From assembly GCA_963741305.1 (NCBI GenBank), contig CAVUHL010000003.1, forward strand, positions 6,572,001 to 6,636,000: a DNA stretch of 64,000 nt, read 5' to 3'. The position numbers were made by a program, and so were the translations under genes. Positions within the stretch are counted from its first letter, which is position 1. Every line of letters starts with the position of its first letter. The notes beneath the pieces were generated by a model. It did no database searches. It was not told the origin of the DNA and was given only the letters and a program-made list of their open reading frames with translations. Of the stretch, positions 14,825 through 21,991 are shown one piece after another. This DNA is from DATMER01 sp963741305. Its GTDB lineage: Bacteria; Acidobacteriota; Thermoanaerobaculia; Multivoradales; UBA5704.

Positions 14825-16387
14825 ATGCCGGCAAGGAGACTCAGTATGCGGAAGGTCCAAGAGGTGTTGCGTTTGCTGTTGGTGTGCGGCTTGAGCCAAC
14901 GTCAGGCCAGTCGGGCGAGCGGGGTCGGAAGGGCGAGCGTGGCGGAGTACGTTGAGCGGGCGCAGAAGGCTGGGCTGCTGGAGACGTGGGAGAGCTTGAG
15001 CGAGGAGGAGTTGGAGTGCCGGCTGTATCCGCCGGCCCGGAGAGTGCCGTTGCAGGCCGAGCGTCCAGAGGCTGACTGGGCTGCGGTCCACGAGGAGCTC
15101 AAGCGCCGGGACATGACGCTTTCCCTGGTCTGGCAGGAGTACCGGGAGCAGAATCCGGACGGTTACCAGTACAGCCGGTTCTGCGACTTGTACCGGGAGT
15201 GGCGGGGCAAGCAGGATCTGTGCATGCGACAGGTGCACCGGCCCGGAGAGAAGCTGTTCGTCGACTATTGCGGCGCGACGGTGCCGGTGGTCGACGCGGG
15301 GACGGGCGAGGTGCGGGAGGCGCAGGTCTTCGTGGCGGTTTGGGGCGCCAGCAGCTACACCTTCGCGGAGGCGACGTGGAGCCAGGGCCTGGCCGACTGG
15401 ATCGGCTCGCATGTGCGGGCCCTGGAGTTCGGCGGCGGTGTGCCGGAGCTGGTGATCCCGGACAACCTGCGTTCTGGAGTGACCCGGGCGTGCCGGTACG
15501 AGCCGGAGCTGAACCCGACCTACCAGGACCTGGCCATGCACTACGGCGTGGCGGTGATGCCGGCGCGGGTGCGCAAGCCGCGCGACAAGGCCAAAGTCGA
15601 AGCCGGCGTGCAGCTGGTCCAGCGCTGGATCCTGGCCCGGCTGCGACACCGGACGTTTTTCTCGCTCGGCGAGCTCAACCAAGCGATCCGCGAGCTTTTG
15701 GGTCCGTTGAACGAGCGCCCGTTTCGCAAGCGTCCCGGCTCTCGGCAATCGCTGTTCGAGAGTCTCGAGCAGCCGGCTCTTCGACCGCTGCCAGGCGAGC
15801 GTTTCACCTACGCCGAGTGGAAGAAGGCGCGGGTCCACATCGACTATCACGTCGAGGTCGAAGGCCACTACTACAGCGTGCCCTACCAGCTGGTGAGCCA
15901 GCAGCTCGACGTGCGGGTGAGCGCCCAGACGGTGGAGTGCTTCGCCAAAGGCAAGCGGGTGTCGAGCCATCTGCGCAGCCTTGTGCGAGGCGCTCATACG
16001 ACGCAGAGCGGTCACATGCCCCGTGCTCATCGGGAGTACGCGGAATGGACGCCCGAGCGTCTGGTGCGGTGGGCGCGGGAGGCGGGGCCATCGGTGGGCG
16101 GGCTGATCGAGCGGGTGATGTCGACGCGGGCGCATCCGCAGCAGGGCTTCCGCTCGTGCCTGGGGATCATGCGGCTGGGCCAGCGCTACGGGGCAGAGAG
16201 GCTGGAGGCGGCCTGCCAGCGGGCTCTTCAGGTCGACGCCGTCTCGTACCGCAGCCTGCGCTCGATCCTGCAGGCGGGTCTGGATCGGCAGGAGGTGCCG
16301 GCCGGCGAGCCGTCGGCGGTCCTGCCGCAGGTGCATGAAAACCTCCGGGGCTCCTCGTACTACGGCGGGGAGGAGTGGCCATGCTGA
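14825..16387 (+). CDS. istA: IS21-family transposase IstA
   Basis: 520 residues. N-terminal HTH (VLRLLLVCGLSQRQASRASGVGRASVAEYV), then the DDE catalytic core: D147 in LFVDYCG, D213 in VIPDNLRSGV and E259 in KAKVEAGVQLVQRW, with the C-terminal beta-barrel including VEGHYYSVPYQLV. Full length for the family (about 500-520). GGGAGG precedes the ATG at 14825; a second in-frame ATG at 14846 with AAGGAG is an alternative. Its stop overlaps the istB start. Confidence 0.96.
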   Translation: MPARRLSMRKVQEVLRLLLVCGLSQRQASRASGVGRASVAEYVERAQKAGLLETWESLSEEELECRLYPPARRVPLQAERPEADWAAVHEELKRRDMTLSLVWQEYREQNPDGYQYSRFCDLYREWRGKQDLCMRQVHRPGEKLFVDYCGATVPVVDAGTGEVREAQVFVAVWGASSYTFAEATWSQGLADWIGSHVRALEFGGGVPELVIPDNLRSGVTRACRYEPELNPTYQDLAMHYGVAVMPARVRKPRDKAKVEAGVQLVQRWILARLRHRTFFSLGELNQAIRELLGPLNERPFRKRPGSRQSLFESLEQPALRPLPGERFTYAEWKKARVHIDYHVEVEGHYYSVPYQLVSQQLDVRVSAQTVECFAKGKRVSSHLRSLVRGAHTTQSGHMPRAHREYAEWTPERLVRWAREAGPSVGGLIERVMSTRAHPQQGFRSCLGIMRLGQRYGAERLEAACQRALQVDAVSYRSLRSILQAGLDRQEVPAGEPSAVLPQVHENLRGSSYYGGEEWPC

Positions 16388-17133
16388 CCCATCCGACGCT
16401 GGAGAAGCTTCAAGAGCTGCGGCTCAGCGGCATGGCCAAGGGCTTGGAGGAGCAGATGCAGATGAGCGGCCTGGAGGAGCTCGGTTTCGTCGAGCGTCTG
16501 GGCCTGCTGGTGGATCGCGAGATGACGGAGCGCGAGAACCGCCGGCTCAAGGACCGGCTCGCCAAGGCGCGGCTGCGCCAGAGCGCGGCCGTGGAAGACG
16601 TGGACCTGCGAACGCCCCGTGGCCTGGACCGGTCGCTCTTCGTGTCTCTGTGCTCGTGCCAGTGGGTTTCCCAACACCTCAACGTCCTGATCACCGGCAA
16701 AACCGGCACTGGCAAGAGCTTCCTGGCCTGCGCTCTGGCGCAGAAGGCCTGTCGCGAGGGCTTCACCGTGGCCTACCACCGCGTGCCGCGGCTGCTGTCG
16801 GATCTGGGCACTGCCAGGGTGGACGGCCGGTACTCGAAGCTGCTGGCGAGCCTGTCGCGGATCGATCTGCTGGTCCTCGACGACTGGGGCCTCCACCCCT
16901 TGGGCGATGCCCAACGCCGGGACCTGCTGGAGATCCTGGAGGATCGCTACGGCAGCCGCTCGACCCTGGTGACCAGCCAACTGCCGGTCAAGATGTGGCA
17001 CGACGCCATCGGCGATGCCACCCTGGCCGACGCCCTGCTCGATCGTCTGGTCCATAACGCCTACCAGATCAAGCTCCTGGGCGAGTCGAGACGCAAGGCC
17101 GCTCTGGGCACGCTAGAGGACGGTCCGTCGTGA
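16381..17133 (+). CDS. istB: IS21-family helper ATPase IstB
   Basis: 250 residues. Walker A GKTGTGKS at residues 106-113, Walker B LLVLDDWG, sensor region LVTSQLPVKMWHDAIGD and the arginine-rich close LADALLDRLVHNAYQIKLLGESRR. DnaA/IstB-type AAA+ ATPase that assists target selection by IstA. The ATG 16381 with GGGGAGGAG upstream overlaps the istA stop (ATGCTGA). Confidence 0.96.
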   Translation: MLTHPTLEKLQELRLSGMAKGLEEQMQMSGLEELGFVERLGLLVDREMTERENRRLKDRLAKARLRQSAAVEDVDLRTPRGLDRSLFVSLCSCQWVSQHLNVLITGKTGTGKSFLACALAQKACREGFTVAYHRVPRLLSDLGTARVDGRYSKLLASLSRIDLLVLDDWGLHPLGDAQRRDLLEILEDRYGSRSTLVTSQLPVKMWHDAIGDATLADALLDRLVHNAYQIKLLGESRRKAALGTLEDGPS

Positions 17134-17436
17134 GGCGCGCGCGCCGCGAGGCCTGGCCCCCCACCCCTCCGGGAGCCCCCACCCCGGCTATGGAAGCTGA
17201 CGGGGTATGGAAAGCTCCGGGCCGCCACCCGCCCGCCCTCCGGACCTTCCCACACCCCTTGGAAATCCTGGGCGCCCGCCCACCACCCACCCAGGATTCC
17301 ACACAGCTCCCACAGCCGCGACGACGAGGTCATGAAAGAGACGAAGAGAAGAGAAAAGATGACAGACTCAGAGGGCCGTAGCAGGCCTCAAGGCGGCCAC
17401 TTCGATCCACCATGAGCCCTGCTCGCCGCAAGCTCC

Positions 17437-17515
17437 GGCAGGGTGGCCGCCTTCGCCTCGGAATCGGTGGCCGCCTTCACGTCGGAATGGGTGGCCGGCT
17501 TCGTCGGAATCCGCA
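17437..17515. repeat. Right-end repeats of the IS21-like element
   Basis: Three copies of (G)GGTGGCCGnCTTC..CGTCGGAAT ending in TCGGAATCCGCA. They are the inverted counterparts of the left-end repeats. Confidence 0.8.
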
Positions 17516-17720
17516 GCAATGTGCCCCGGAGGGGCACCGGCATGTAGCCCCCGGCTTCAGCCGGGGGTGAAAGATACCCAAAGCCCTGCAGGGGCCGGCT
17601 CAATCCCTGAGGTCAACGGCAATGTGCCCCGGAGGGGCACCGGCATGTAGCCCCCGGCTTCAGCCGGGGGTGGTGGGAAACCCCATACCCCAAGCCCCGG
17701 TAGGGGCGACGGCAACCCCC
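17516..17720. repeat. Tandem REP units right of the IS21-like element
   Basis: Two head-to-tail units starting at 17516 and 17619 (103 bp apart). Each has GCAATGTGCCCCGGAGGGGC, then CGGCATGTAG and a CCCCCGGCTTCAGCCGGGGG hairpin, then AAGCCC...GGGGC. GTAG lies at 17544 and 17647. These are further REP elements of the RAYT at 13769. Nothing else is seen up to 17799. Confidence 0.88.
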
Positions 17721-17799
17721 GTGTTACGCCCAGACGGATCGCAAGTCGCCGTCTCTAGCGCTATCATTCTGCCCTTCAAGACTTCCGGGAGGGCATCGG

Positions 17800-18741
17800 A
17801 TGACCGTACAGGACGCCATTGCACAATTTCTCTTCCACTGTCAGTACGAAAAGAACCTCAGCCCCAAGACCCTCAAGGCCTACTCGATCGACCTGAGGCA
17901 GTTCCGGACCTACCTGGAGACCGAGCTCAACCTGACCGAGCTCGCCCAGATCGACAAGGTCGCCCTCCGCGCCTACATCAAGAGCCTCTTTGGCCCCTTG
18001 GCCGAGAAGAGCATCAAGAGGAAGGTGGCAACCCTCAAGGCGATGTTCCACCACTTGGAGCGGGAGGATGAGGTTGCGGTGAATCCCTTCCGAAAGATCG
18101 ATGTACGCATCAAGGAGAAAAAGAGGTTGCCTCGGACGGTGCCACTGACGGAGTTGGACCGGTTGTTTCGGCATCTCTATCGGAGGAAGAAGGAGATTTC
18201 GGACAGAGACTCTCGGATGTATAGGACGCTAGTTCGAGACATCGCTGTCTTAGAGATAATGTTCGCAACCGGCGCTCGCGTAGCGGAAATCTGCAATCTC
18301 CGTACCTTGGATGTGGATCTCCGACGAGGGCATGCTCGTATACTTGGCAAAGGAGGTCGAGAGCGGATCCTTCCCTTGTGGCACGATGAGGTTCTGGGAA
18401 TCCTTCGAGAGTACCTGTCGCTCACCGGTGACCCTGAGTCTGTTTCTGGGCCCTTCTTCCGTAACCGTTTGGGTAGTCGTCTCTCCGAGCAGTCGGTTCG
18501 CGCTGCCCTGAGGAAGCACGCCCTTAGCGCAGGCCTCCGGCCCCGCCTCACACCTCATATGCTCCGCCACTCCCTGGCGACCCTTCTCCTTGAGGAAGGG
18601 GTTGATATCCGGTACATCCAGTCTCTTCTCGGGCACTCCTCAATCCTGACAACTCAGATCTATGCCGAGATACGCGAGGCAGGACAACGTCGCGTACTTG
18701 CGAGCAGGCATCCAAGAAAACGTTTGCGCCCCAACTGCTAA
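17800..18741 (+). CDS. XerC/D-like tyrosine recombinase/integrase
   Basis: 313 residues. N-terminal SAM-like core-binding domain (FLFHCQYEKNLSPKTLKAYSIDLRQF), then the catalytic domain with R160 (TGARVAEI), K184 (ILGKGGRER), H253-x-x-R256 (HMLRHSLAT), H279 (LLGHSS) and nucleophile Y288 (TTQIYAEI). All active-site residues are present. The first ~370 bases are GC-rich and the rest visibly less so, hinting at a mosaic. Downstream lies a sigma70-like promoter and a pair of genes bounded by 20-bp inverted repeats, which are candidate substrates for this enzyme. Confidence 0.92.
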   Translation: MTVQDAIAQFLFHCQYEKNLSPKTLKAYSIDLRQFRTYLETELNLTELAQIDKVALRAYIKSLFGPLAEKSIKRKVATLKAMFHHLEREDEVAVNPFRKIDVRIKEKKRLPRTVPLTELDRLFRHLYRRKKEISDRDSRMYRTLVRDIAVLEIMFATGARVAEICNLRTLDVDLRRGHARILGKGGRERILPLWHDEVLGILREYLSLTGDPESVSGPFFRNRLGSRLSEQSVRAALRKHALSAGLRPRLTPHMLRHSLATLLLEEGVDIRYIQSLLGHSSILTTQIYAEIREAGQRRVLASRHPRKRLRPNC

Positions 18742-18745
18742 AGCC

Positions 18746-18774
18746 TTGGCGCGACTCCTCGATAGTGCTAGAAT
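18746..18774 (+). promoter_or_regulatory. Sigma70-like promoter facing the TIR cassette
   Basis: TTGGCG (18746-18751), 17-base spacer, TAGAAT (18769-18774). Followed at once by TGGCTCAAGCCGAGCCA (18774-18790), a palindrome that could be an operator. The promoter lies outside the left inverted repeat and reads into whichever gene occupies the left side of the cassette, here the TIR gene. Confidence 0.6.
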
Positions 18775-18854
18775 GGCTCAAGCCGAGCCAAATCGAGAGC
18801 ACAGCCCCTTTAGGCCTGCCGGCCGCATGGGTCTTTGCATCAGTGGCCAGTCAT

Positions 18855-18874
18855 CGATAACTAGAGATTATCTA
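18855..18874. repeat. Left 20-bp inverted repeat of the TIR/MTase cassette
   Basis: CGATAACTAGAGATTATCTA; exact reverse complement at 20730-20749. Internally it has arms GATAA/TTATC around a 7-base centre, resembling a core site for a tyrosine recombinase. The TIR start codon (ATG 18874) shares its last base. Confidence 0.95.
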
Positions 18875-19986
18875 TGGTTGAATCCTACGACCTTTTTTTA
18901 AGCCATAATAGTAAACAGAAACCCTGGGTTCGGGAACTTGTTAGATTTCTTAGAGGCCTTGGACTGACAGTTTTCTTCGACGAAGATTGCATTAAGTCTG
19001 GCCAAGACACGGCTCTCGCGATAGAGAGGGCGATAGAGGCGAGCAACACGCTTGTGCTCGTTATCTCCCGTTCGGCTCTTCGAAGTAGGTGGGTCTCGTT
19101 TGAAGCGGCCTTACGCATCTACGATGATCCGCTTGGAGAAACCAGAGTGCTCGTGCCGATACTCGTAGAGCCTGTCGACTGGTCGCAAGTGAGGGGGGCC
19201 GTCCGCAGACTTGACAGGGTGGATCTCACTGATCCCGATACTCGCGAAGCCGAGTTTCTTCACTTCCTCCGCTCTATTGGTGTCCCGAATGAAAAGTGCT
19301 GTCCCATACAGACATGGCCAGAGCCCGTCGGTATCGACGATCTTTACGTCGCGGATGTCAACAGCGTTATCAGTGCAGGTTGGAGCGGAGAACAGCTGTT
19401 AGAAAAGCTCATCAGCCTTGACTATGAAATGTTTGAGGACCTAGAACAAGCCCACGAGGGGGTGCCTAAACAATGGGCGCCCGTTTTCATGAGCCACCCA
19501 GAGACTTGGAGACTACTTACTACAGAAGCCCGCGAGATAGCTGGCTACTGGCACTTTGTACCCCTCTTCCGGGAAGAGTTTGAACAGGCGACGAGAGGTG
19601 AATTGATAGACAGCGAAATAACAGCCGACAAACTTAGGCTCTTCGAGTTGCCTGGCTGGTACGATATCTACTTCGTATCGATGGGACTTCAGCCAAGATA
19701 TCGCAGGCCCAAGGCTGTTGCGAAGCTATTCCGTTCACTTCTTGACGTGGCTTGTGAATTGGCTAAGAGCGGAATCTTCGTGCGCGAGGTCTGTGCAAAT
19801 GCCTATACTGCCAGTGGAGTAGGGCTTTGCAAATCGTTCAGCATGAACCATGTTGGCAACCATCGCGAACGCGGGAAGATATTTACTGCAACATTTCGAG
19901 AGCTACTTGAGGCTCTGCCACTAGAGGGCAAAGAATCGCTAATTGCGCTCTACTCATCCTGCAGCCCTGTTCCTGCCCAAGCGTGA
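18874..19986 (+). CDS. TIR-domain protein fused to a GNAT-like acetyltransferase domain
   Basis: 370 residues, noticeably lower GC than the surroundings. Residues 1-145 are a TIR domain: YDLFLSHNSKQ, VFFDEDCIKSGQD, and SRWVSFEAAL with the NADase-type glutamate at E77. Residues ~177-345 read like a GNAT fold: REIAGYWHFVPL, YDIYFVSMGLQPRYR and ANAYTASGVGLCKSFSM, though the acetyl-CoA P-loop (RxxGxG) is degraded (QPRYRRPKA). Bacterial TIR proteins often cleave NAD+ in anti-phage defence. The GNAT part may sense, anchor or modify. No Shine-Dalgarno sequence is visible because the inverted repeat abuts the ATG. The 3' end overlaps the convergent methyltransferase gene by 33 bases. Confidence 0.8.
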   Translation: MVESYDLFLSHNSKQKPWVRELVRFLRGLGLTVFFDEDCIKSGQDTALAIERAIEASNTLVLVISRSALRSRWVSFEAALRIYDDPLGETRVLVPILVEPVDWSQVRGAVRRLDRVDLTDPDTREAEFLHFLRSIGVPNEKCCPIQTWPEPVGIDDLYVADVNSVISAGWSGEQLLEKLISLDYEMFEDLEQAHEGVPKQWAPVFMSHPETWRLLTTEAREIAGYWHFVPLFREEFEQATRGELIDSEITADKLRLFELPGWYDIYFVSMGLQPRYRRPKAVAKLFRSLLDVACELAKSGIFVREVCANAYTASGVGLCKSFSMNHVGNHRERGKIFTATFRELLEALPLEGKESLIALYSSCSPVPAQA

Positions 19987-20727
19987 GTCACGCAATCGGA
20001 CACCCACGATCACATTGCACCCTCTCGACCTAAAGAATGGCAGGCGAGACAGGATGAGGTCAGCGCCTGCGAACGTGGCGGCAAAGCCTGCTATCCCGGT
20101 GAGGCGGTAGATCAAGGCCGAAATAATATGGAAGCTGCTGGTCCGGAGCTCCTCGAAGTTCGCAGTTTTTAACAAACTTGAGATGAAGCGCGGATTGAAA
20201 ACGCGGAGCTCCACTTCTCGGCCGTTGTAAAAGGTTGTTATAGCAGACGACTCAGGTTTCTGAACTCTAGAGCCGAAGAACTCCAGGCTTTGACTGGACT
20301 CATACTCCAGCAGTACAAGCGCGCTAGGTTTCGCGATGCGGGCTATCTCCTTGATCACTAGTTCAGGGGAGGAGAAGTTCAGCACCTCACCGACGCAGAG
20401 GACGAGGTCGGCACATGATGCCGGAAGGGGGAGGTGTTCAATATTGGCCATGATGCGGAAACGCACATTTCTAAGCTGTTGGGGCGCAAGGTCGAGATGT
20501 AGGTGAGTATACGAGAGCACGCCGTAATCCACGCCGCCGGAGCCGAGATTTGCGACAACAGTCGCGACCGGACCCTGCCGATAGTCTCTGACGAACGAAC
20601 TAATAAAGGATTGTATTCGCTTCGAGGTAATTAAGTGCCAAGCATCCATCGCGCACCAGCAGTGCGCTCCGTGCGAGGTTTGGTCGGGGATCTCGCATGT
20701 ACCTCGATTCGAGGTGTGGTCATGCAC
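19954..20727 (-). CDS. Class I SAM-dependent methyltransferase (cassette partner)
   Basis: 257 residues from GTG 20727, or 231 from ATG 20649 (MDAWHLITSKRIQSF), which looks like the more natural domain start. SAM-binding Rossmann features: VVANLGSGGVDYGVL (motif I), LHLDLAPQQL, MANIEHLPLPASCADLVLCVGEVLNF (motif III/IV), IARIAKPSALVLLEYE. Methyltransferase 11-like; the substrate is unknown. Lower GC like the TIR gene. The right inverted repeat lies 2 bases upstream of the GTG, mirroring the TIR side. It may methylate a small molecule or protein, possibly as a partner or antidote to the TIR protein (speculative). Confidence 0.8.
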   Translation of the reverse strand: MHDHTSNRGTCEIPDQTSHGAHCWCAMDAWHLITSKRIQSFISSFVRDYRQGPVATVVANLGSGGVDYGVLSYTHLHLDLAPQQLRNVRFRIMANIEHLPLPASCADLVLCVGEVLNFSSPELVIKEIARIAKPSALVLLEYESSQSLEFFGSRVQKPESSAITTFYNGREVELRVFNPRFISSLLKTANFEELRTSSFHIISALIYRLTGIAGFAATFAGADLILSRLPFFRSRGCNVIVGVRLRDSRLGRNRAAG

Positions 20728-20729
20728 GC

Positions 20730-20749
20730 TAGATAATCTCTAGTTATCG
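20730..20749. repeat. Right 20-bp inverted repeat of the TIR/MTase cassette
   Basis: Exact reverse complement of 18855-18874. It lies directly upstream of the methyltransferase GTG. Outside it (20753-20758, minus strand) is AGGAGG, then ATG CAC GAT AAC TAG, a four-codon frame that runs into the repeat. Confidence 0.95.
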
Positions 20750-20847
20750 TGCATTGCCTCCTGGCTTGTTAACGAGTTATTAAGTCATGGCCAGGGGACC
20801 CTCGAATTCGGATCATGTAACGGCAGGACTTGCGGATTGAATCGGAG

Positions 20848-20982
20848 TTAGGCTAAGCGGTGGGCGCGGGGCGATGTCCTTTGTTGATGCGTGCAACCTA
20901 TGGTGCCTGTCCTCTGGTCCTGCTTGAGGACGATCTCGACGGTGAGCCCGGGGCGGATGTCCTGTCTGCGCGTTCCATCCAT
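20848..20982 (-). pseudogene. Truncated/frameshifted YwbE-like (DUF2196) gene
   Basis: The minus-strand frame begins MDGTRRQDIRPGLTVEIVLKQ and continues DQRTG, the conserved start of YwbE-family proteins (about 60-70 residues). After TG the match ends; the +1-shifted frame shows KDIAPRPP, resembling the family's VKDILTNSP segment. It stops at 44 residues. It is likely a decayed gene at the edge of the accessory region. The rest of 20750-21060 holds nothing else I recognise. Confidence 0.6.
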
Positions 20983-21060
20983 GTCGCCATTCTAGTCTTG
21001 AAGGTGACTCGGGTACGATTGCGGGACAATGTCCTTGTGAGAGTGTCCCGGGAGAGCGCC

Positions 21061-21912
21061 ATGAATACAACCGAGCCCCTGATCCGCAACGTTTCGGATA
21101 CGGCGCGCTGGGTCGCTGTGTTCCGGGCGATCGAGAGCGAGCGTCCCGATGCCGTGTTCCAGGACCCGTTCGCCCGGCGGCTGGCGGGCGAGCGCGGCGA
21201 GCAGATCGCTGCCGCCATCCCGTTCTCGGGCCGTCACCTGTGGTCCTGGACGTCGCGCACCTGGCTGATCGATCAGCTCATCCTGCAGGAGGTCCGCCAC
21301 GGCGCGGACATGGTGATCAATCTCGCGGCCGGCCTCGATGCCCGGCCGTACCGGATGGAGCTGCCGTCTTCCCTGCAATGGATCGAGGTGGACCTCCCCG
21401 AGCTGATCACTTACAAGGAGGAGATCCTCGGCAGCGAGAGGCCGGTCTGCTCTCTGGAACGGGTCCGCCTGGATCTGTCGGACGTGGATAGCCGCCGCGA
21501 GCTGTTCGCGCGCCTGAGCCGCAGGGTACGGAAGTTGATGATCCTCTCGGAGGGGCTCCTGGTCTATCTGACGGAGGCAGAGGTCGCCTCGCTGGCCCGG
21601 GACCTCGCCACGGCTCCGAGCTTCCAGCGCTGGGTCACTGACCTGGCTTCGCCGGCGCTCGTGCGCATGCTTCAGAAGAAGATGGGGCGCCAGCTCGGCC
21701 AGGCAAACGCGCCTCTCAAGTGGGGCCCTGAGGAGGGACCGGAGTTCTTCGTCCCCTACGGATGGAAGCCGCTCGAGGTGTGCTCGATGCTCAAGACCGG
21801 CCTGCGCCTGAAGCGGCTGCCCTTCTGGATGCGCCTCTTCGCGAGGCTGGAGGCGCCGGGCTTTTCCGCATCGCGCCCCTGGTCGGGCACCTGCCTGTTC
21901 GGTAGGGCCTGA
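21061..21912 (+). CDS. SAM-dependent methyltransferase, leucine carboxyl methyltransferase (PPM1) family
   Basis: 283 residues from ATG 21061. Signature order: RNVSDTARWVAVFRAIESERPDAVFQDPFARRLAG, INLAAGLDARPYRM (SAM-binding), WIEVDLPELITYKEEIL, and ILSEGLLVYLTEAEV. This family O-methylates carboxyl groups of small molecules or proteins; many bacterial members act in polyketide or secondary pathways. The substrate is not indicated. It is followed after 79 bases by HMG-CoA reductase on the same strand. Confidence 0.85.
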   Translation: MNTTEPLIRNVSDTARWVAVFRAIESERPDAVFQDPFARRLAGERGEQIAAAIPFSGRHLWSWTSRTWLIDQLILQEVRHGADMVINLAAGLDARPYRMELPSSLQWIEVDLPELITYKEEILGSERPVCSLERVRLDLSDVDSRRELFARLSRRVRKLMILSEGLLVYLTEAEVASLARDLATAPSFQRWVTDLASPALVRMLQKKMGRQLGQANAPLKWGPEEGPEFFVPYGWKPLEVCSMLKTGLRLKRLPFWMRLFARLEAPGFSASRPWSGTCLFGRA

Positions 21913-21991
21913 TGTTCCGCACTGAGCCGCACTGCCATCGAGCCGTAACGTTCTCCTCCCCGGATCGCCTGGATCTTGTGCGGAGGACAGA

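Larger units (their letters stand above)
14608..17515 (+). mobile_element. IS21-family insertion sequence with 8-bp target duplication
   Basis: 2908 bp. The left end begins TGCGGATTCCGA and the right end finishes TCGGAATCCGCA, perfect terminal inverted repeats. The flanks carry a direct GCAATGTG duplication (14600-14607 and 17516-17523). It contains istA and istB overlapping by 7 bases, as in IS21. The target lies exactly at the junction of two REP tandem units. Genes and ends look intact, so it may be active. The segment 17134-17436 inside the IS is non-coding with no clear feature. Confidence 0.96.

Noticed and set aside
18855..20749. Ordinary insertion sequence with 20-bp terminal repeats
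   Set aside because: Neither enclosed gene is a transposase and no target duplication is visible beside the repeats. A passive mobile cassette remains possible, so this is only partly rejected.
20813..21070. 85-residue minus-strand ORF beside the LCM methyltransferase
   Set aside because: Its frame only partly matches the decayed YwbE gene and otherwise looks random.
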